Below are positions 1 to 9,942 of a stretch of 64,000 nt of DNA, in pieces. A model generated the notes under the pieces. The model did not search any database and was not told the origin of the DNA. It saw only the letters and a program-made list of their open reading frames with translations. Within the stretch, counting starts at the first letter, position 1. Every line of letters begins with the position of its first letter. Source of the DNA: Hesseltinella vesiculosa (taxonomy: Eukaryota > Mucoromycota > Mucoromycetes > Mucorales > Cunninghamellaceae); contig MCGT01000021.1 in the NCBI GenBank assembly GCA_002104935.1, positions 310,001 to 374,000 of the forward strand. The letters are read 5' to 3'. Both the position numbers and the translations under genes were made by a program.

Positions 1-804
1 GTTTCGACGGCAGCAGGAGCAGCAGCAGGAGCAGCACCTTCGATATCATCAGCAGTGAAAGATTCAAAAGCAGCAACATCATCCTTGTCTTCAACAAAAA
101 TAGCAATGGCCTATATCCAAAAATGCATTTAGCGTTTGGTTGGCTACCCTCCAGCCTCTTTTTATAGCCTGTTGCCTACCTTGCCGACAGCAACGTCCTT
201 GGAGCCAGTGTCGACTAGGATCTTGGCCAAGAAGCCTTCTTCTTGGCATTCGAAATCCATTTGAGCCTTGTCGGTTTCGATTTCTACAAGCACGTCACCA
301 GGTTGCACTTCGTCGCCGACTTTCTTTTGCCATACACCAATACCACCTTGAGTCATTCTATTTCCAAGAAGAAGAAAAAAAAATGGTTAATTCCGGCGTT
401 ATAATACAATATTCATCTACTAACGTGGGTGACAGAGCAGGCATAGCAATCACATTGTGTTCAGGGAAGCCTAAAAAAATGCGTTTGTTCAATGGATCCA
501 GAACGCTTTTTCTAATCCAATTTATGACTTACTCTTTGAGCTGTAAAAACGGACATCTTTGTTGACAGGGGTGGCGGCCATAGCACGGAGGGCGTGGAAG
601 GTGGTACTAAAGAGAATGTTGTTGGGTATTAGCAAAGACAGATGTTTATCATTCAAAACAAACATACCGAACAGAAGAAAAGCTGCGAGCTTGAGTAGCC
701 AATAAAGGAGCAGCACGGGCAGTAGCTCTCATGGAAGTGATGCGAGCACTGGAGCCGATGGAACCAGCAACGCGGGTGATTTGACGACGAGTGGCAAATG
801 ACAT
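1..804 (-). CDS. LAT1: Pyruvate dehydrogenase E2 (dihydrolipoamide acetyltransferase), 5' part
   Basis: Acetyltransferase core subunit of the mitochondrial pyruvate dehydrogenase complex, which moves acetyl groups to CoA on a swinging lipoyl arm. Exons read on the minus strand: 804-668, 606-533, 470-425, 357-180 and 110-1, all joining in phase. The start [14 protein letters not shown] opens an Arg/Ser-rich mitochondrial presequence. The lipoyl domain follows: [16 protein letters not shown], then a GG-x-W strand, then the lipoyl-lysine motif [12 protein letters not shown]. The last exon turns acidic, then Ala/Pro-rich (linker) at the edge. The peripheral-subunit-binding and catalytic domains lie outside the window, so the gene is cut. 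The family call is secure; the only alternatives are other 2-oxo acid E2 subunits, and the SPTM and ETDKAQM context favours pyruvate. Confidence 0.93.
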
Positions 805-1423
805 GTTGGAGAAATTTAAAGAAAGAAGAAAAACGAAAGCTTGAAAATTGTTGGGAAAAAAGGTTGAATACACGGGAAAATGAAAATTTTTTCAATCACC
901 GAACCATATATCAGAGGGGGTATTCTTCGCCCCGTCCGATCTTTGGCGAGCCCATCGTTGCACTCCTATCTGACTTAACCTTGTAACAGAATGCTCCTCT
1001 TTTTTTGTGAATACGAGTATAATATACGGATATTAAACGTTTATAGCACCTTAAATAGACGATAAAGAACGCTTGAGAACGTAATAGCTCTAAATGCGAC
1101 AAGGAGAAGCCCATGGCAAAGTCTTAAAAGTAAGCGGATGGATGGCCAACCAAAAAAGGAATAAAGTAAGAAAGGCAGCAAAGTGGAAATCAAGCGTGGA
1201 AATCTCTGCGACACCTTTCTTTTTTAAAAATCATCAATGGTTGCTTTATGAAAAACAACAGAGACAGCTTTCCAAGATGATGTTGCAGTGTACTATGAAC
1301 TTTTTACCGAATTCGTAAATACAATATAAGAGGATATGGCAAAAAAAAAAAAAAAAAAGCAAAAGAGATTATTAGCGGGGAGAGAGGGGAAGTAGCGGAA
1401 GGCGTTGCTGATTAAGGGGTATG
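805..1423. other. Intergenic, no gene recognised
   Basis: About 0.6 kb upstream of the E2 gene. Both strands hold only short open frames without splice logic or recognisable motifs. A run of 18 A lies near 1340-1357. The E2 promoter should be here, but no specific element is identifiable. Confidence 0.5.
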
Positions 1424-1780
1424 TCACAAACAGGGCCATGCCCTACATATTGCAGCAAGTGAGCTTGTCACGGTTCTGATACTACCGTTGGATTTGAAGT
1501 CCATCCATGTCTGAGATGGGGGCCCAGTGGACGCATCCTCAAACAGGGTATAAAAATGAAGAAGAGAAAGTGTATAAGCATGACTGGCGACAATTGAACG
1601 CTTACCGCGCAGTGAGCCTCGACGACACACTCCAGCACTGTTGCCACCGCACCGTCAAACTGAAACGAAAATTCTCAAGGCTGGTCTGCAGGCGAAACTG
1701 GGTATGACATGTGATATTTGGCATTGAACTGATCGGCCCCAGTGGTTATGAGATGTCTGAGATGTGTGTATGCTCTAGAA
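1424..1780 (-). CDS. Unidentified spliced gene fragment (3' exons)
   Basis: Three candidate exons join in phase on the minus strand. The first ends at 1699 (reads ..GADQFNAKYHMSYP). The middle exon 1659-1606 reads FDGAVATVLECVVEAHCA. The last exon 1510-1424 reads TWMDFKSNGSIRTVTSSL.. and ends in a TGA stop. The donor GTAAGC after 1606 and the acceptor CTCAG before 1510 are good; the donor after 1699 (GTTTCG) is weak. I do not recognise the protein and cannot find a convincing 5' end; the sequence upstream merges into gene-poor DNA. It may be a real small gene or a gene remnant. Confidence 0.25.
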
Positions 1781-2104
1781 GGAGAGGGGGATAAATCCTA
1801 GGCGTGAACTGATAGATCTATTGGTTGAAGTACAGTACACCCTGAGTTGATTTTAAGAAAGGTGGTTAAAAGTCCCATCGATCTTGAATGCCTGGCACCA
1901 TTTAATCCCTCATTTTCACGTCGGTAGAACCGCCAAATTATTTTGAAGTGTGCGAAAAGAAATCTAGTGCACGCGAATGATCTTGAGAAAGAAAAATGGT
2001 GACGCCATAGCAAACGGCTGACACTTTTTGAACTGCTTTTGTCAAGCCAATGAGGAAGCCGACTTTGAACAGACAATACATCAAAACAGTTTTTTTTTAT
2101 TATA

Positions 2105-2470
2105 CCTTCGACATTTAGATTATTTTTTTAATGTGGAGAGTGTGTCCACTGGTTGCCAGGAATCGAAGGTACTTTGCGGAGATTGAATTGGCATTCCTTC
2201 CAAATCTTGTTCACCAAAAAAAAAAATACCGGCGCTAAACAGCACTCTGGATAAATACAATCGATCTGGGATTTTGCACAGATGCACAAATACATGAATA
2301 ATGATGGTGCTGAAAAGATTAGGTCAATTGGTGAAGGTCGCCTAGCCAGCTTTTGATCAGTTTTGTTTTGACACCTCTGGCTGGCTAACTAAAAAAAAAA
2401 AAAAAAGGAAAATCGATGATCCTCGGGGGACCCAGAGGCGCTCTGACCAAAATGCACAATGCAAAATAAA
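2105..2470 (-). repeat. Interspersed repeat, copy C
   Basis: Diverged copy of a non-coding repeat seen six times in this window. It shares with the copy at 29755-30215, in the same orientation, the blocks TTAGATTATTTTTTTAA, GAATCGATGT-like, GGTGCTGAAAAGATTAGGT, TTTGATCAG..TTTTGACACCTCTG and a terminal A-rich run. No ORF is present. It is probably a short non-autonomous transposable element (MITE- or SINE-like). Confidence 0.7.
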
Positions 2471-2577
2471 TTAAGGAAATGGCTATGACCGTTTATTTAC
2501 GTCTACATGAAAACAAAAAAAAAAAAACTATTTACAGGAGGTATCAATGCGTCGGTACCGACACTGAGCATGTCGAT

Positions 2578-3942
2578 TTAGCTATAATAAGCATGGAATC
2601 GCCTGTTGCGATACATAATGTACTTTGAAAATGTGGATTTACGAGTGCCAACAAAATGGGAGCCATGGGAAGCCACTTCGGCATCAATGAGAGGGAACAA
2701 GAGAGGGCCAAGTCGGCTTGGCAGCTGGTCTTCTGTGAAAGGGCTCAGAGCAGTTGCTGAAAGGGTATTGGTGATGACATCGGGGAAATCTGACAAGGAG
2801 AAGAGACAAGGGAACTCGGCATAAAGATAGTGAAGAGTGCGGCGAGGATCAGGTGCATCGGTGGCCATATAAATTAATTTCAGATGAGGTGACAGATCGG
2901 AGGTAGCTTGGAGCTGGAGGCATTCGGTTAGTCGCTCGCTCGGAGCGTCAATGTCGAGGAGAAAGGAGGCTGATTGGCCACTCGTCACTGGTGGCTGCTG
3001 TCCGTCATCAGGTGTAGAGCCGCCTTCGGGCTGAGCGAGGGCTTCGCGCACGTTTTGGACCGTTTGGTCCATGACAGCACGAAAAACGCCATCGCCTTGT
3101 CGCAGATGAAGAGATACAAACTGCCCGGGTCCGCCAAGTCGACCAACAATGTCCAAGGTTTGTTGCAAGACCGTCGGATGGTGAAAGGAAATCTCGCTGA
3201 AGAGGTACTCCCACAGCCATACCCATTCTGGTTGTTCCAGAGCAAGTCGATAAGAGCTGAAGAGAGATCCAAACACCATGAAGCGTTCTTGACGATTTTT
3301 CAGGTCCTCGAGGTCAATGCGTTGTTCGTAGCCTTGCATGTCGTCTGTGTTTGATCGGCTGTCGTAAATGCGGTAAGAAAATCGGGACTGATCACGAATA
3401 TACAGCATGTCAGATGGCTGTGTCCCAAAATAGTGCTCAAAGTAGTCCAAGCCCATATGCAGACGCTGTGTCACACGGATTCCAAGATTCTGTAGAGAAG
3501 ATAAATCAAAAATGCTGGAAACTGTGGTGGGAACGTATCGGCGGTAGCTACCACAGGCTACTGGCGCAGTGTCCTTTGGTTGTGTTGTTTGTTTTCCTCG
3601 GGTGCATCGACTAAGCTGTAGCTCTAGCCGCTTCGAATCTCGCCAATAATTTGCCTTGCCCACATTGACCTCAGGCATCAGCAAGGTTCGATTCAGCTGC
3701 TTGGCCAGTACCATGGCATTGATAAGAGCTATACGCTGATTGTGGAGCCCAGAATGAGGCATATAAGTGATAAACTTTTCGTCAAGATCCATGGATGAGG
3801 ATCGTATTGTCGAATATGCTACATTGCCATTGCCAACTTCGCCAGCTTGACTAAAGAAGTCTTTTTGCCACCGGGAATTGAGGGTTAAAATGAAAAGCAC
3901 ACCACAAATGCATGTTGCCCATACCAGCTTCAGAGATACCAT
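2578..3942 (-). CDS. GDP-fucose protein O-fucosyltransferase-like type II membrane enzyme
   Basis: Single-exon gene of 454 aa. I chose ATG at 3942 (MVSLKLVWATCICGVLF), which places a signal anchor of about 17 hydrophobic residues at the N-terminus, typical of Golgi type II glycosyltransferases; the frame stays open a little further upstream but without an ATG. Family hallmarks are an N-terminal GLHNQRIALINAMVLAKQL segment (nucleotide-sugar fold entry), a central FVSLHLRQGD motif (His and Arg that contact GDP-fucose in this fold), and a C-terminal IYMATDAPDP strand. The likely role is fucosylation of secretory proteins or glycans in the Golgi; acceptor specificity cannot be read. The C-terminus is short and polar. 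A transposon relic lies about 0.4 kb upstream. Confidence 0.72.
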   Translation of the reverse strand: MVSLKLVWATCICGVLFILTLNSRWQKDFFSQAGEVGNGNVAYSTIRSSSMDLDEKFITYMPHSGLHNQRIALINAMVLAKQLNRTLLMPEVNVGKANYWRDSKRLELQLSRCTRGKQTTQPKDTAPVACGSYRRYVPTTVSSIFDLSSLQNLGIRVTQRLHMGLDYFEHYFGTQPSDMLYIRDQSRFSYRIYDSRSNTDDMQGYEQRIDLEDLKNRQERFMVFGSLFSSYRLALEQPEWVWLWEYLFSEISFHHPTVLQQTLDIVGRLGGPGQFVSLHLRQGDGVFRAVMDQTVQNVREALAQPEGGSTPDDGQQPPVTSGQSASFLLDIDAPSERLTECLQLQATSDLSPHLKLIYMATDAPDPRRTLHYLYAEFPCLFSLSDFPDVITNTLSATALSPFTEDQLPSRLGPLLFPLIDAEVASHGSHFVGTRKSTFSKYIMYRNRRFHAYYS

Positions 3943-4317
3943 GTCTTGAGGACAGCTATAGTTTTTATGAAATGAAAAAATGGGAAAAGAAAGGTACAAA
4001 ACTGGCTTATGCTGATGGGCATTGTTTTGAAAACATTTTCTGAAAAGAGTAAAAATAGCTGAGTGGAACCCGAAAACGAACTATTTTTGTCATGGAAGAA
4101 GCTGAGCATGTTTTGAAACAGAAAATAGAAAATAGAAAAAAATGGACCAGGTGAATGTTTATTGGCCGTCCATTTCTATCCTGTCCTGATTTTCTAGCGT
4201 GTCAAATTTGGTCGTCGACAGGTAAGCTATCAAATCCGTGATCCTGGCTGTGGATAGCAAAGAGCCCTAACAATGAATAAACGATAAGGGAATGTAAGAT
4301 CGACTAGGGCTCCTTCG

Positions 4318-5123
4318 AGGAAAATGATTGTACACTCTTTCCATGAATAAGTGGCGGCTCTCCTGGAAGACATGTGGCGGACTTTGGATTTCTGAGTGTC
4401 GCACAAGCCAAGACAAATTTGGCGCAGCGTTTTTTTTTTTTTTTGCAGGATGACCAAATGCATAATGTCGCATTTTGAGAAAGTTGCCTTTATCCACGAT
4501 CCTTGGTCCTTGTGCTTCTGGTGTTGTTCAAATCAGCATGAGAAGTCCGGCTACAAGGAACAAAAAAGCAAACTTGATCAAGTTACCTACAAACACATTG
4601 GCATCGGCACAAACACTCATCACTACATCGCCTTCTTGAATGAGGTCATGATTACTATGGACCAACATCCAGAATTTGACGGCTGCTATTTGGTGATGAC
4701 AATGCACCAATTCATCAATCCAAGGCCATCGATACCTTCATCAGGAATCGTGGGTATCGATACATGCATCTTCCACCCTATTCCCCTGAGCTCAATCCGA
4801 TTGAGCAATTCTGGTCGGCCGCATCGAGTCAACGCGGCGTGTAATAATGTTTCTATAAGGATCTGCATGGCTTTATCGGTAATTCATCTCCCCGCATCAA
4901 TGGCTGCTTCCATAGGACCCCTATGTAGTTGAATTTAAGTAACAATTTGTCGCACGACAAGTCTATGACGACACGAAAAAAAAATATCTACGACAAAGAA
5001 AAAAAAAACGCTGCGCCAAATTTGTCATGGCTTGTGCGACACTCGGAAATCCAAAGTCCGCAATTCGTCTTCCTTGAGAGCCGCCACTTATTCATGGAAA
5101 CAGTGTACAGAATTTTTAGTGAT
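4318..5123 (+). mobile_element. Degenerate Tc1/mariner-type DNA transposon with long TIRs
   Basis: The left end (about 4318-4443) and right end (about 4999-5123) are inverted copies of each other over about 110-120 bp. Both carry the core AAATTTGGCGCAGCG (written on one strand), the block GTGTCGCACAAGCCA and the block CATGAATAAGTGGCGGCTCT, and each is flanked inside by an A/T run. Between them is a broken transposase. At about 0.8 kb the element is shorter than a complete Tc1-like element (commonly 1.3 kb or more), so it looks internally deleted. No target-site duplication was resolved. Confidence 0.85.
4440..4932 (+). pseudogene. Tc1/mariner (DDE_3) transposase remnant, frameshifted
   Basis: C-terminal half of a DDE transposase. 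The first frame reads ..GIGTNTHHYIAFLNEVM..DQHPEFDGCYLVM. At about 4696 one base appears lost and the sequence continues in another frame with DNAPIHQSKAIDTF and then LPPYSPELNPIEQFWS, the signature of the second Asp and third acidic residue of the Tc1/IS630 superfamily. The N-terminal DNA-binding part is missing. It lies between the inverted repeats and in their left-to-right orientation. It cannot encode an active enzyme. Confidence 0.85.
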
Positions 5124-5174
5124 GATTTGATTGGCGCGCAGGAAAGAAATTTTAGCAGGCAAAAGAGAACCAAT

Positions 5175-6593
5175 TCACTGGCAAAATAAATTTGAGTGCA
5201 CGCAAACCAGGTCTGATTTGCACGCAAAGCATTTCCAGTGCACGTGAATCTGGTTCTCCAGCCACGCAAACAAGGCTTCCGACTCCCGCAAACCTCTAAA
5301 ATAAAAACGGTTAGGTGGATCATCTGAGGACGCGGCCAGTGTACCTTGAGAAGTTCCATCCGATCCTTGGAATGATTGCGAAGTGGTTGCCGTCATATCC
5401 CTCCCTGACAGCCTGTCAGATGCACGGCAGACATGGGACGCAAACACCTTGTCGACCAGCGACCGATCTTTCAATAGTGATGTCATTGATTCTAAGCAAA
5501 CCACTCTGCCAGCATTGCTACCCCCGGGGGATTTTCGGGCGTATCCAACAATTAGGTACCCATCATCCTTGAGTTGTTGAATCCTTTGTTTGTGGTTGGG
5601 CCAGTTTTTAATGATAACGTCTACCAATTGCACTGTTAAACAATGAATATAAAACGATAAGCACAATGCAATGAAATAGTGTGTCGGAAATCTTACTATG
5701 GTATTTCTTGTTCAGTACGGCTAACTGACGTGAATATGATCTGCCAGAAGTGTCGCGCTTGCGCGTGACATTCACGCCCATATACGCAACTTTGTTCTTC
5801 GTACACCACTGCCTAAACCCACTCAAGCTTTTTCCATCGAAAATATCTGTATAGCGCAAGGTGGTAAGGAAAACGTCTTTCGGCTGGACGCACATGGATT
5901 CATATGCCTTGTTTGAAACTATATCCTCAGGACAGAATACTGTATTAATGAACTTGATGACTTGGGTGTCCGAGGCTGCAGTTGAACAAATAAGGAATCA
6001 ATTACAGCGATCAATAGTCACATTCAAATGTTTAACAACTTACTAAACTTGACGGTCGTCTGGCCATCTTTCATTGGTAGCTCTGATAGGTACGGCTTGA
6101 ACTTGAAAGGCTGAAAGTGCATCCTCGACTTCGTGACAAGGATAGGAGTAGTTGGGCTGGATTCATAACAGAGCTGCAGTTCGTCGTATTGTTCCTTCAT
6201 TTTTGCCTGCAAACTCGAAATATTATCTTCAGTGCATTCTTGGCCAAAAAACATGCAAAGGGCTTGCTCGTAAGTGATGTTCATTTCAAACAATCTGATG
6301 TCAACGGAAAGAGAGGAGAGAAAGAAAAAACGGAGAGCAATCTGGCGATTTTCTTGCATAGCCAATCGTCACCCAATGATCTCTATCCGATTGGACCATA
6401 TTTCAAAAAGTCGTTTGCACTTGCAATCGGAACACTGGGCAAGTGGCGCAACATCTGGGGCAGTAGGGTCGGTTTGAATCAAACGTGGATGAGGCTCCGT
6501 CATTGGGAAGTTGTTGTTCCCATCAATATCGTATCTTCCAATGTAACGCTGAATTGCGGTGTTAGATAGTCGTCCAATGTTGCGTGATGTCAT
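5175..6593 (-). CDS. Serine-recombinase-like protein with unusual C-terminal resolvase-like segment
   Basis: Exons 6593-6373, 6294-6044, 5975-5697 and 5632-5175 give 402 aa; all junctions close in phase with canonical splice sites. The N-terminal third holds CSDCKCKRLFEIW, a possible metal-binding cluster. From residue about 275 the protein reads DGYLIVGYARKS (Ser285), then a helix with LESMTSLLKDRSLVDKVFAS, then ASDRLSGRDM. This order resembles the catalytic start of serine recombinases (YxRxS, later an SG..R strand), here at the C-terminal side as in IS607-type TnpA. I recall proteins of this kind as common in Mucoromycota genomes; that is memory, not a search. An alternative last intron (GTACAC donor near 5345, acceptor TTTTAG near 5299) would change the C-terminus. 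It lies beside the Tc1-like relic. Confidence 0.6.
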
Positions 6594-6885
6594 GATGGCT
6601 GAGGTAATGGAAACGTGAATGTAATATGAGGTTGATAGGATAGGAAGAAAAGTAAAAAAGAAAAAAAGGGAAAGGAGTGCATTTTTTTGAATTTTTAATA
6701 GCAGCCTCCAAAAGAAGAATCCGGGTTGAGGTGACGATAAACGAAGCCCTTCTTGTAGAAGTGATGATAACTGACAAAAATGACGTCAGTAATCAACATC
6801 CTTTTAGCATGCTCAAAGCCGAAAAAGGAAACCAGGTTTCTCCTGGTCGCAAAAGCAGAAAATGGACAACTTTATATATTTTTCA

Positions 6886-8196
6886 TCAAATGCTTAATTC
6901 CTTTTGGCTAATGTCAAAAACCATACGACGTCGAATTGGTACCATGTCTGCTTGGGAAAAATTCAGAGGCGCATCCCTTGTCAGGTGTTCAGCAAACGTG
7001 CAGGTAAATACTCCACAGTCAGATGAATTCTCTTGCTGAGGAATATCCGTCAGTGTAACACCACTCCAGCCAGTCGCGTCAAATGGGGCTTTCTTCTTAT
7101 CCGCGTGTTCCTGATCCAAGTACCGGAAGAGAAGCTAAACAAAAATTAACGATGAGTACAGCGCAGCGAGTATCTCATGTTCATTCATTATTACCTTGAT
7201 TGTGTGGCTATGGTCTCCGTTCAGTGAGTCATATACCGAAATCTGTTTCTTGTTCATATCAACAGCGCCCAGAGTCCAGTGGTAGGAGCGATTGATGGGT
7301 ATCAACACCAGATCCTTGCTGAAGATATCGACTCGTTTTGTCCAGCGCCTGACCTTGTCGTATCCTTGGTCGCGAAGTGTTGAGCAGAAAAACGTATTGA
7401 AGCAGTGTATCGATGGAAAGGCCGATGATTTGTTGGACCGTTCCATGAGGAGCAGCATGTAAAAGTTGATGATTTCGTCGTTTAACCAGGTTTCCGGCAG
7501 AAGCTTTTGGATGTCTTTGTATTCCACCACCGCCGTTTTGAATTGTGATATCACCCCCGGCTTTGGTGTCTTCAACAGCCTATCGACCTAACAAAGAAAG
7601 AGTTATTCCATGGCACTTTTTCATCCATTTTTTTTTTACTAGTTGATCTTGTTCAGCGGAAAGTGGCAGGACACGGCCTTTCAATTGGGGGATTTCAGTC
7701 AAGGCATACTCCCGTTCATAATCCTCTTTTGAGATTAAAGTTGTGGCCTCCTATGAATATTCCTGAGATCATGCTGTTCTTTTGCCGTTGTTTTTTTTTG
7801 AGCATTACGTCTTGAACTTCAGATTTTAATCGCTTGAGCTCCAAAAACTACAATGAAAATGAATAAATAAATAAAAAACGAGTATAGCAAAACGCTTCCA
7901 TGGAGCCCATTTACTTTAGATCCAAAACGACGGCTACGGCCAGAATCTTGCTCCCTATTGCGTTTAGAAACTTGTTGAAGTATATTTTCCACCTGCGCAA
8001 AGAGATCGCTCATATCAAATGTAGAATTGGCTGGCGTTTTTGTTGGCAACTTGCTGCTACTCAGTGGTGATGAATCGCCAGGCTTGGGCTCGCTTAATCC
8101 GGCTAATTAAAATGGTCATCGTTAGACATGTTCAACAATGTATCGTGGTAATAATATACCAGGACTCTGCCTATCCTTTTGATTAGGTACAGGCAT
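6886..8196 (-). CDS. ULP1: SUMO-specific cysteine protease (Ulp1/SENP, C48)
   Basis: Six exons: 8196-8160, 8102-7915, 7847-7809, 7750-7640, 7587-7195 and 7134-6886, giving 338 aa. It processes the SUMO precursor and removes SUMO from targets, usually at the nuclear envelope. The C48 core starts at about residue 145 with ETWLNDEIINFYMLLL. Catalytic residues visible are His228 in SYHWTLG, Asp245 in VYDSLNG, Gln290 (oxyanion) and Cys296 in NSSDCGVFTC. The N-terminal 125 residues are polar with a coiled stretch (LELKRLKSEVQ). It is shorter than yeast Ulp1 (about 620 aa), mainly through a reduced N-terminal targeting region. It is divergent from the ALDH gene, with 100 bp between start codons. Confidence 0.9.
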
Positions 8197-8296
8197 TGCT
8201 TGCTAAACGGCAAAGAAGGCAAAGGACAATCAACAGGAAAGAGCTGCTGAACTTCTTTTTTTTTTCAGTTTCCCCTTTTTTTTTCAGCTCTTGGAG
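8197..8296. promoter_or_regulatory. Shared divergent promoter ULP1 / ALDH
   Basis: Only 100 bp separate the two start codons. The interval contains T-rich tracts (TTTTTTTTTCAG at 8257-8268 and again at 8276-8286) just before the ALDH start. No TATA box is evident. Confidence 0.5.
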
Positions 8297-9760
8297 ATGT
8301 CGCGGATTTGGTCTTCTTGGCGCAACACTTCTGTATTAGGAGCCTTTCGAAATGGAAAGCAAGATACATGCAACGATGGTAGTGCATCTATTCTTCAGCA
8401 GCTGGTCAATCCGATCACAACGCAGCCGCTGGATGTCGCGATCAAAGAAACCCAAAAGGCACAAGTGAAGGAAGCGCTGGTCGCTGCGAAAAAAGCGCAA
8501 CTGGAATGGTCTTCGATCTCTGGAGAAGAGCGCCGCGATAGCATGTTGGCACTGTCAAATGCTGTTATGGAACACAAAGATCCACTGGCTCGATTAGAAA
8601 CGCTGCAAACAGGAAAGCCGTTGGGTGATTCCGTTTTGGAGATGACAGAGGTAGCCAAATGCCTGCGGTTTTTTGCCGGCTACGCCGACAAGCCCATGGG
8701 ACTCTCCCACATCGATCAAGGAATGCACATGACCACTTCTAGAGAACCGATTGGCGTATGTGGTCTGATCACGTCTTACAATTATCCTCTGATGCTGACT
8801 GGATGGAAGCTAGGACCTTCGCTAGCTGCTGGCAACTCGGTGCTCATCAAACCTGCACCTCAGACGCCTCTCACTTCACTTGCCTTGGCAGAATTGGCTT
8901 CCAATATCATACCGGTCGACAATTTGCTTCAGGTGCTCCCTGGTAGTGTGGATACAGGCAGAGCCATAGTAGAACTTGTGGACAAAACAAGCTTTACAGG
9001 ATCGACGCCAGGCGGTCAGGCCATCATGCGCCAAGCGGCAGACCTACTGCAGCCGTTGACATTGGAATGCGGTGGCAAGAATACAGTCATTGTTGATGCG
9101 GACGCTGATCTTGAGAAGGCTGTTGCTGCCATTGGTCAAGGCGCTTTTAGTAACACTGGCCAAAACTGTTGTGCGGTATCACGCGTTCTTGCTCACGTTG
9201 ACATCCATGACAAGCTTGTGGCTTTGTTGCAAGAAGAGACAAAGCAATGGCAGCCCTATACCGAAACTTCGCCACCGACCGCCGATGCGTCTTCCAGGTT
9301 CTATGGCCCCTTGATCGACAAGCAGCAAGTTGACCGCGTTCTCACCTACATCATTCCCTCTCGCATTGCTTTTCAAGCTTCGTTGCCAGCATCCTTAGCA
9401 CACTATATCCCTCCAACTGTGTACCTCAATGTGCCTGACGAAGCCCGGCTCTCACAGGAAGAGATCTTTGGCCCGGTTCTTTCCGTGTTGCGTCCATTTG
9501 CATCATTGGAAGAAGCTATTGCACGTGCCAATGACACTCGGTTCGGACTTGCCGGTGGTGTCTTTTCAGGAAACTATGCCAATGCCCATCGTATTACCTC
9601 CCAACTAAAAGCGGGCATCGTTTGGGTCAACACTTACAATTGGATCCCGCCAGCTGCGCCTTTTGGAGGAACCAAGCTGTCAGGGATTGGAAAAGACCTT
9701 GGCCGTGATGCTCTGAACGAATTCACATTCACCAAAACTACGCTTCACTCCATCGAATAA
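8297..9760 (+). CDS. NAD(P)+-dependent aldehyde dehydrogenase (ALDH9/betaine-aldehyde type)
   Basis: Intronless gene of 487 aa; ATG at 8297 (MSRIWSSWRN). It oxidises aldehydes to acids. Visible motifs: ITSYNYPLMLTGWKLGPSLAAGNSVLIKP (cofactor entry), FTGSTPGG (Rossmann turn), LTLECGGKN with general-base Glu257, GQNCCA with nucleophile Cys291, and QEEIFGPVLSV near the C-terminus. The overall order and spacing match the family. The sequence is closest in feel to betaine-aldehyde or 4-trimethylaminobutyraldehyde dehydrogenases (carnitine or choline metabolism), but substrate assignment is inference. No clear N-terminal mitochondrial presequence. It is one of very few intronless genes here. Confidence 0.88.
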   Translation: MSRIWSSWRNTSVLGAFRNGKQDTCNDGSASILQQLVNPITTQPLDVAIKETQKAQVKEALVAAKKAQLEWSSISGEERRDSMLALSNAVMEHKDPLARLETLQTGKPLGDSVLEMTEVAKCLRFFAGYADKPMGLSHIDQGMHMTTSREPIGVCGLITSYNYPLMLTGWKLGPSLAAGNSVLIKPAPQTPLTSLALAELASNIIPVDNLLQVLPGSVDTGRAIVELVDKTSFTGSTPGGQAIMRQAADLLQPLTLECGGKNTVIVDADADLEKAVAAIGQGAFSNTGQNCCAVSRVLAHVDIHDKLVALLQEETKQWQPYTETSPPTADASSRFYGPLIDKQQVDRVLTYIIPSRIAFQASLPASLAHYIPPTVYLNVPDEARLSQEEIFGPVLSVLRPFASLEEAIARANDTRFGLAGGVFSGNYANAHRITSQLKAGIVWVNTYNWIPPAAPFGGTKLSGIGKDLGRDALNEFTFTKTTLHSIE

Positions 9761-9942
9761 ACGCAGCCTTATACTCCTCTTTATGCCAAAATCATTCATG
9801 GTGCCCTGCTCCTAATATCCAGTTGTTTAGGGGAGTGTGTCACCATCTAATTCCTGTGAAGCCTCGGAGACTCAACAAAAGAGAGAGAAAAAAATGTTTT
9901 TGGCTTTTTTTGTTTCTTTTATTGCAAATCTGTGAAGAGCAC

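Noticed and set aside
1094..1318. Plus-strand open frame of 74 codons
   Set aside because: Lys-rich, no motif, no splice signals, no similarity I can recognise.
1606..1700. Tctex-type dynein light chain idea for the left-end fragment
   Set aside because: A TVRW string appears in one frame, but the surrounding residues do not match and that frame has no consistent splice joins.
3943..3999. Upstream extension of the fucosyltransferase-like protein
   Set aside because: The frame is open but starts with TTG; the first ATG is at 3942 and directly precedes the signal anchor.
4396..4932. Plus-strand open frame of 178 codons as an intact gene
   Set aside because: It runs through a frameshifted transposase and starts in the inverted repeat; a pseudogene call explains it better.
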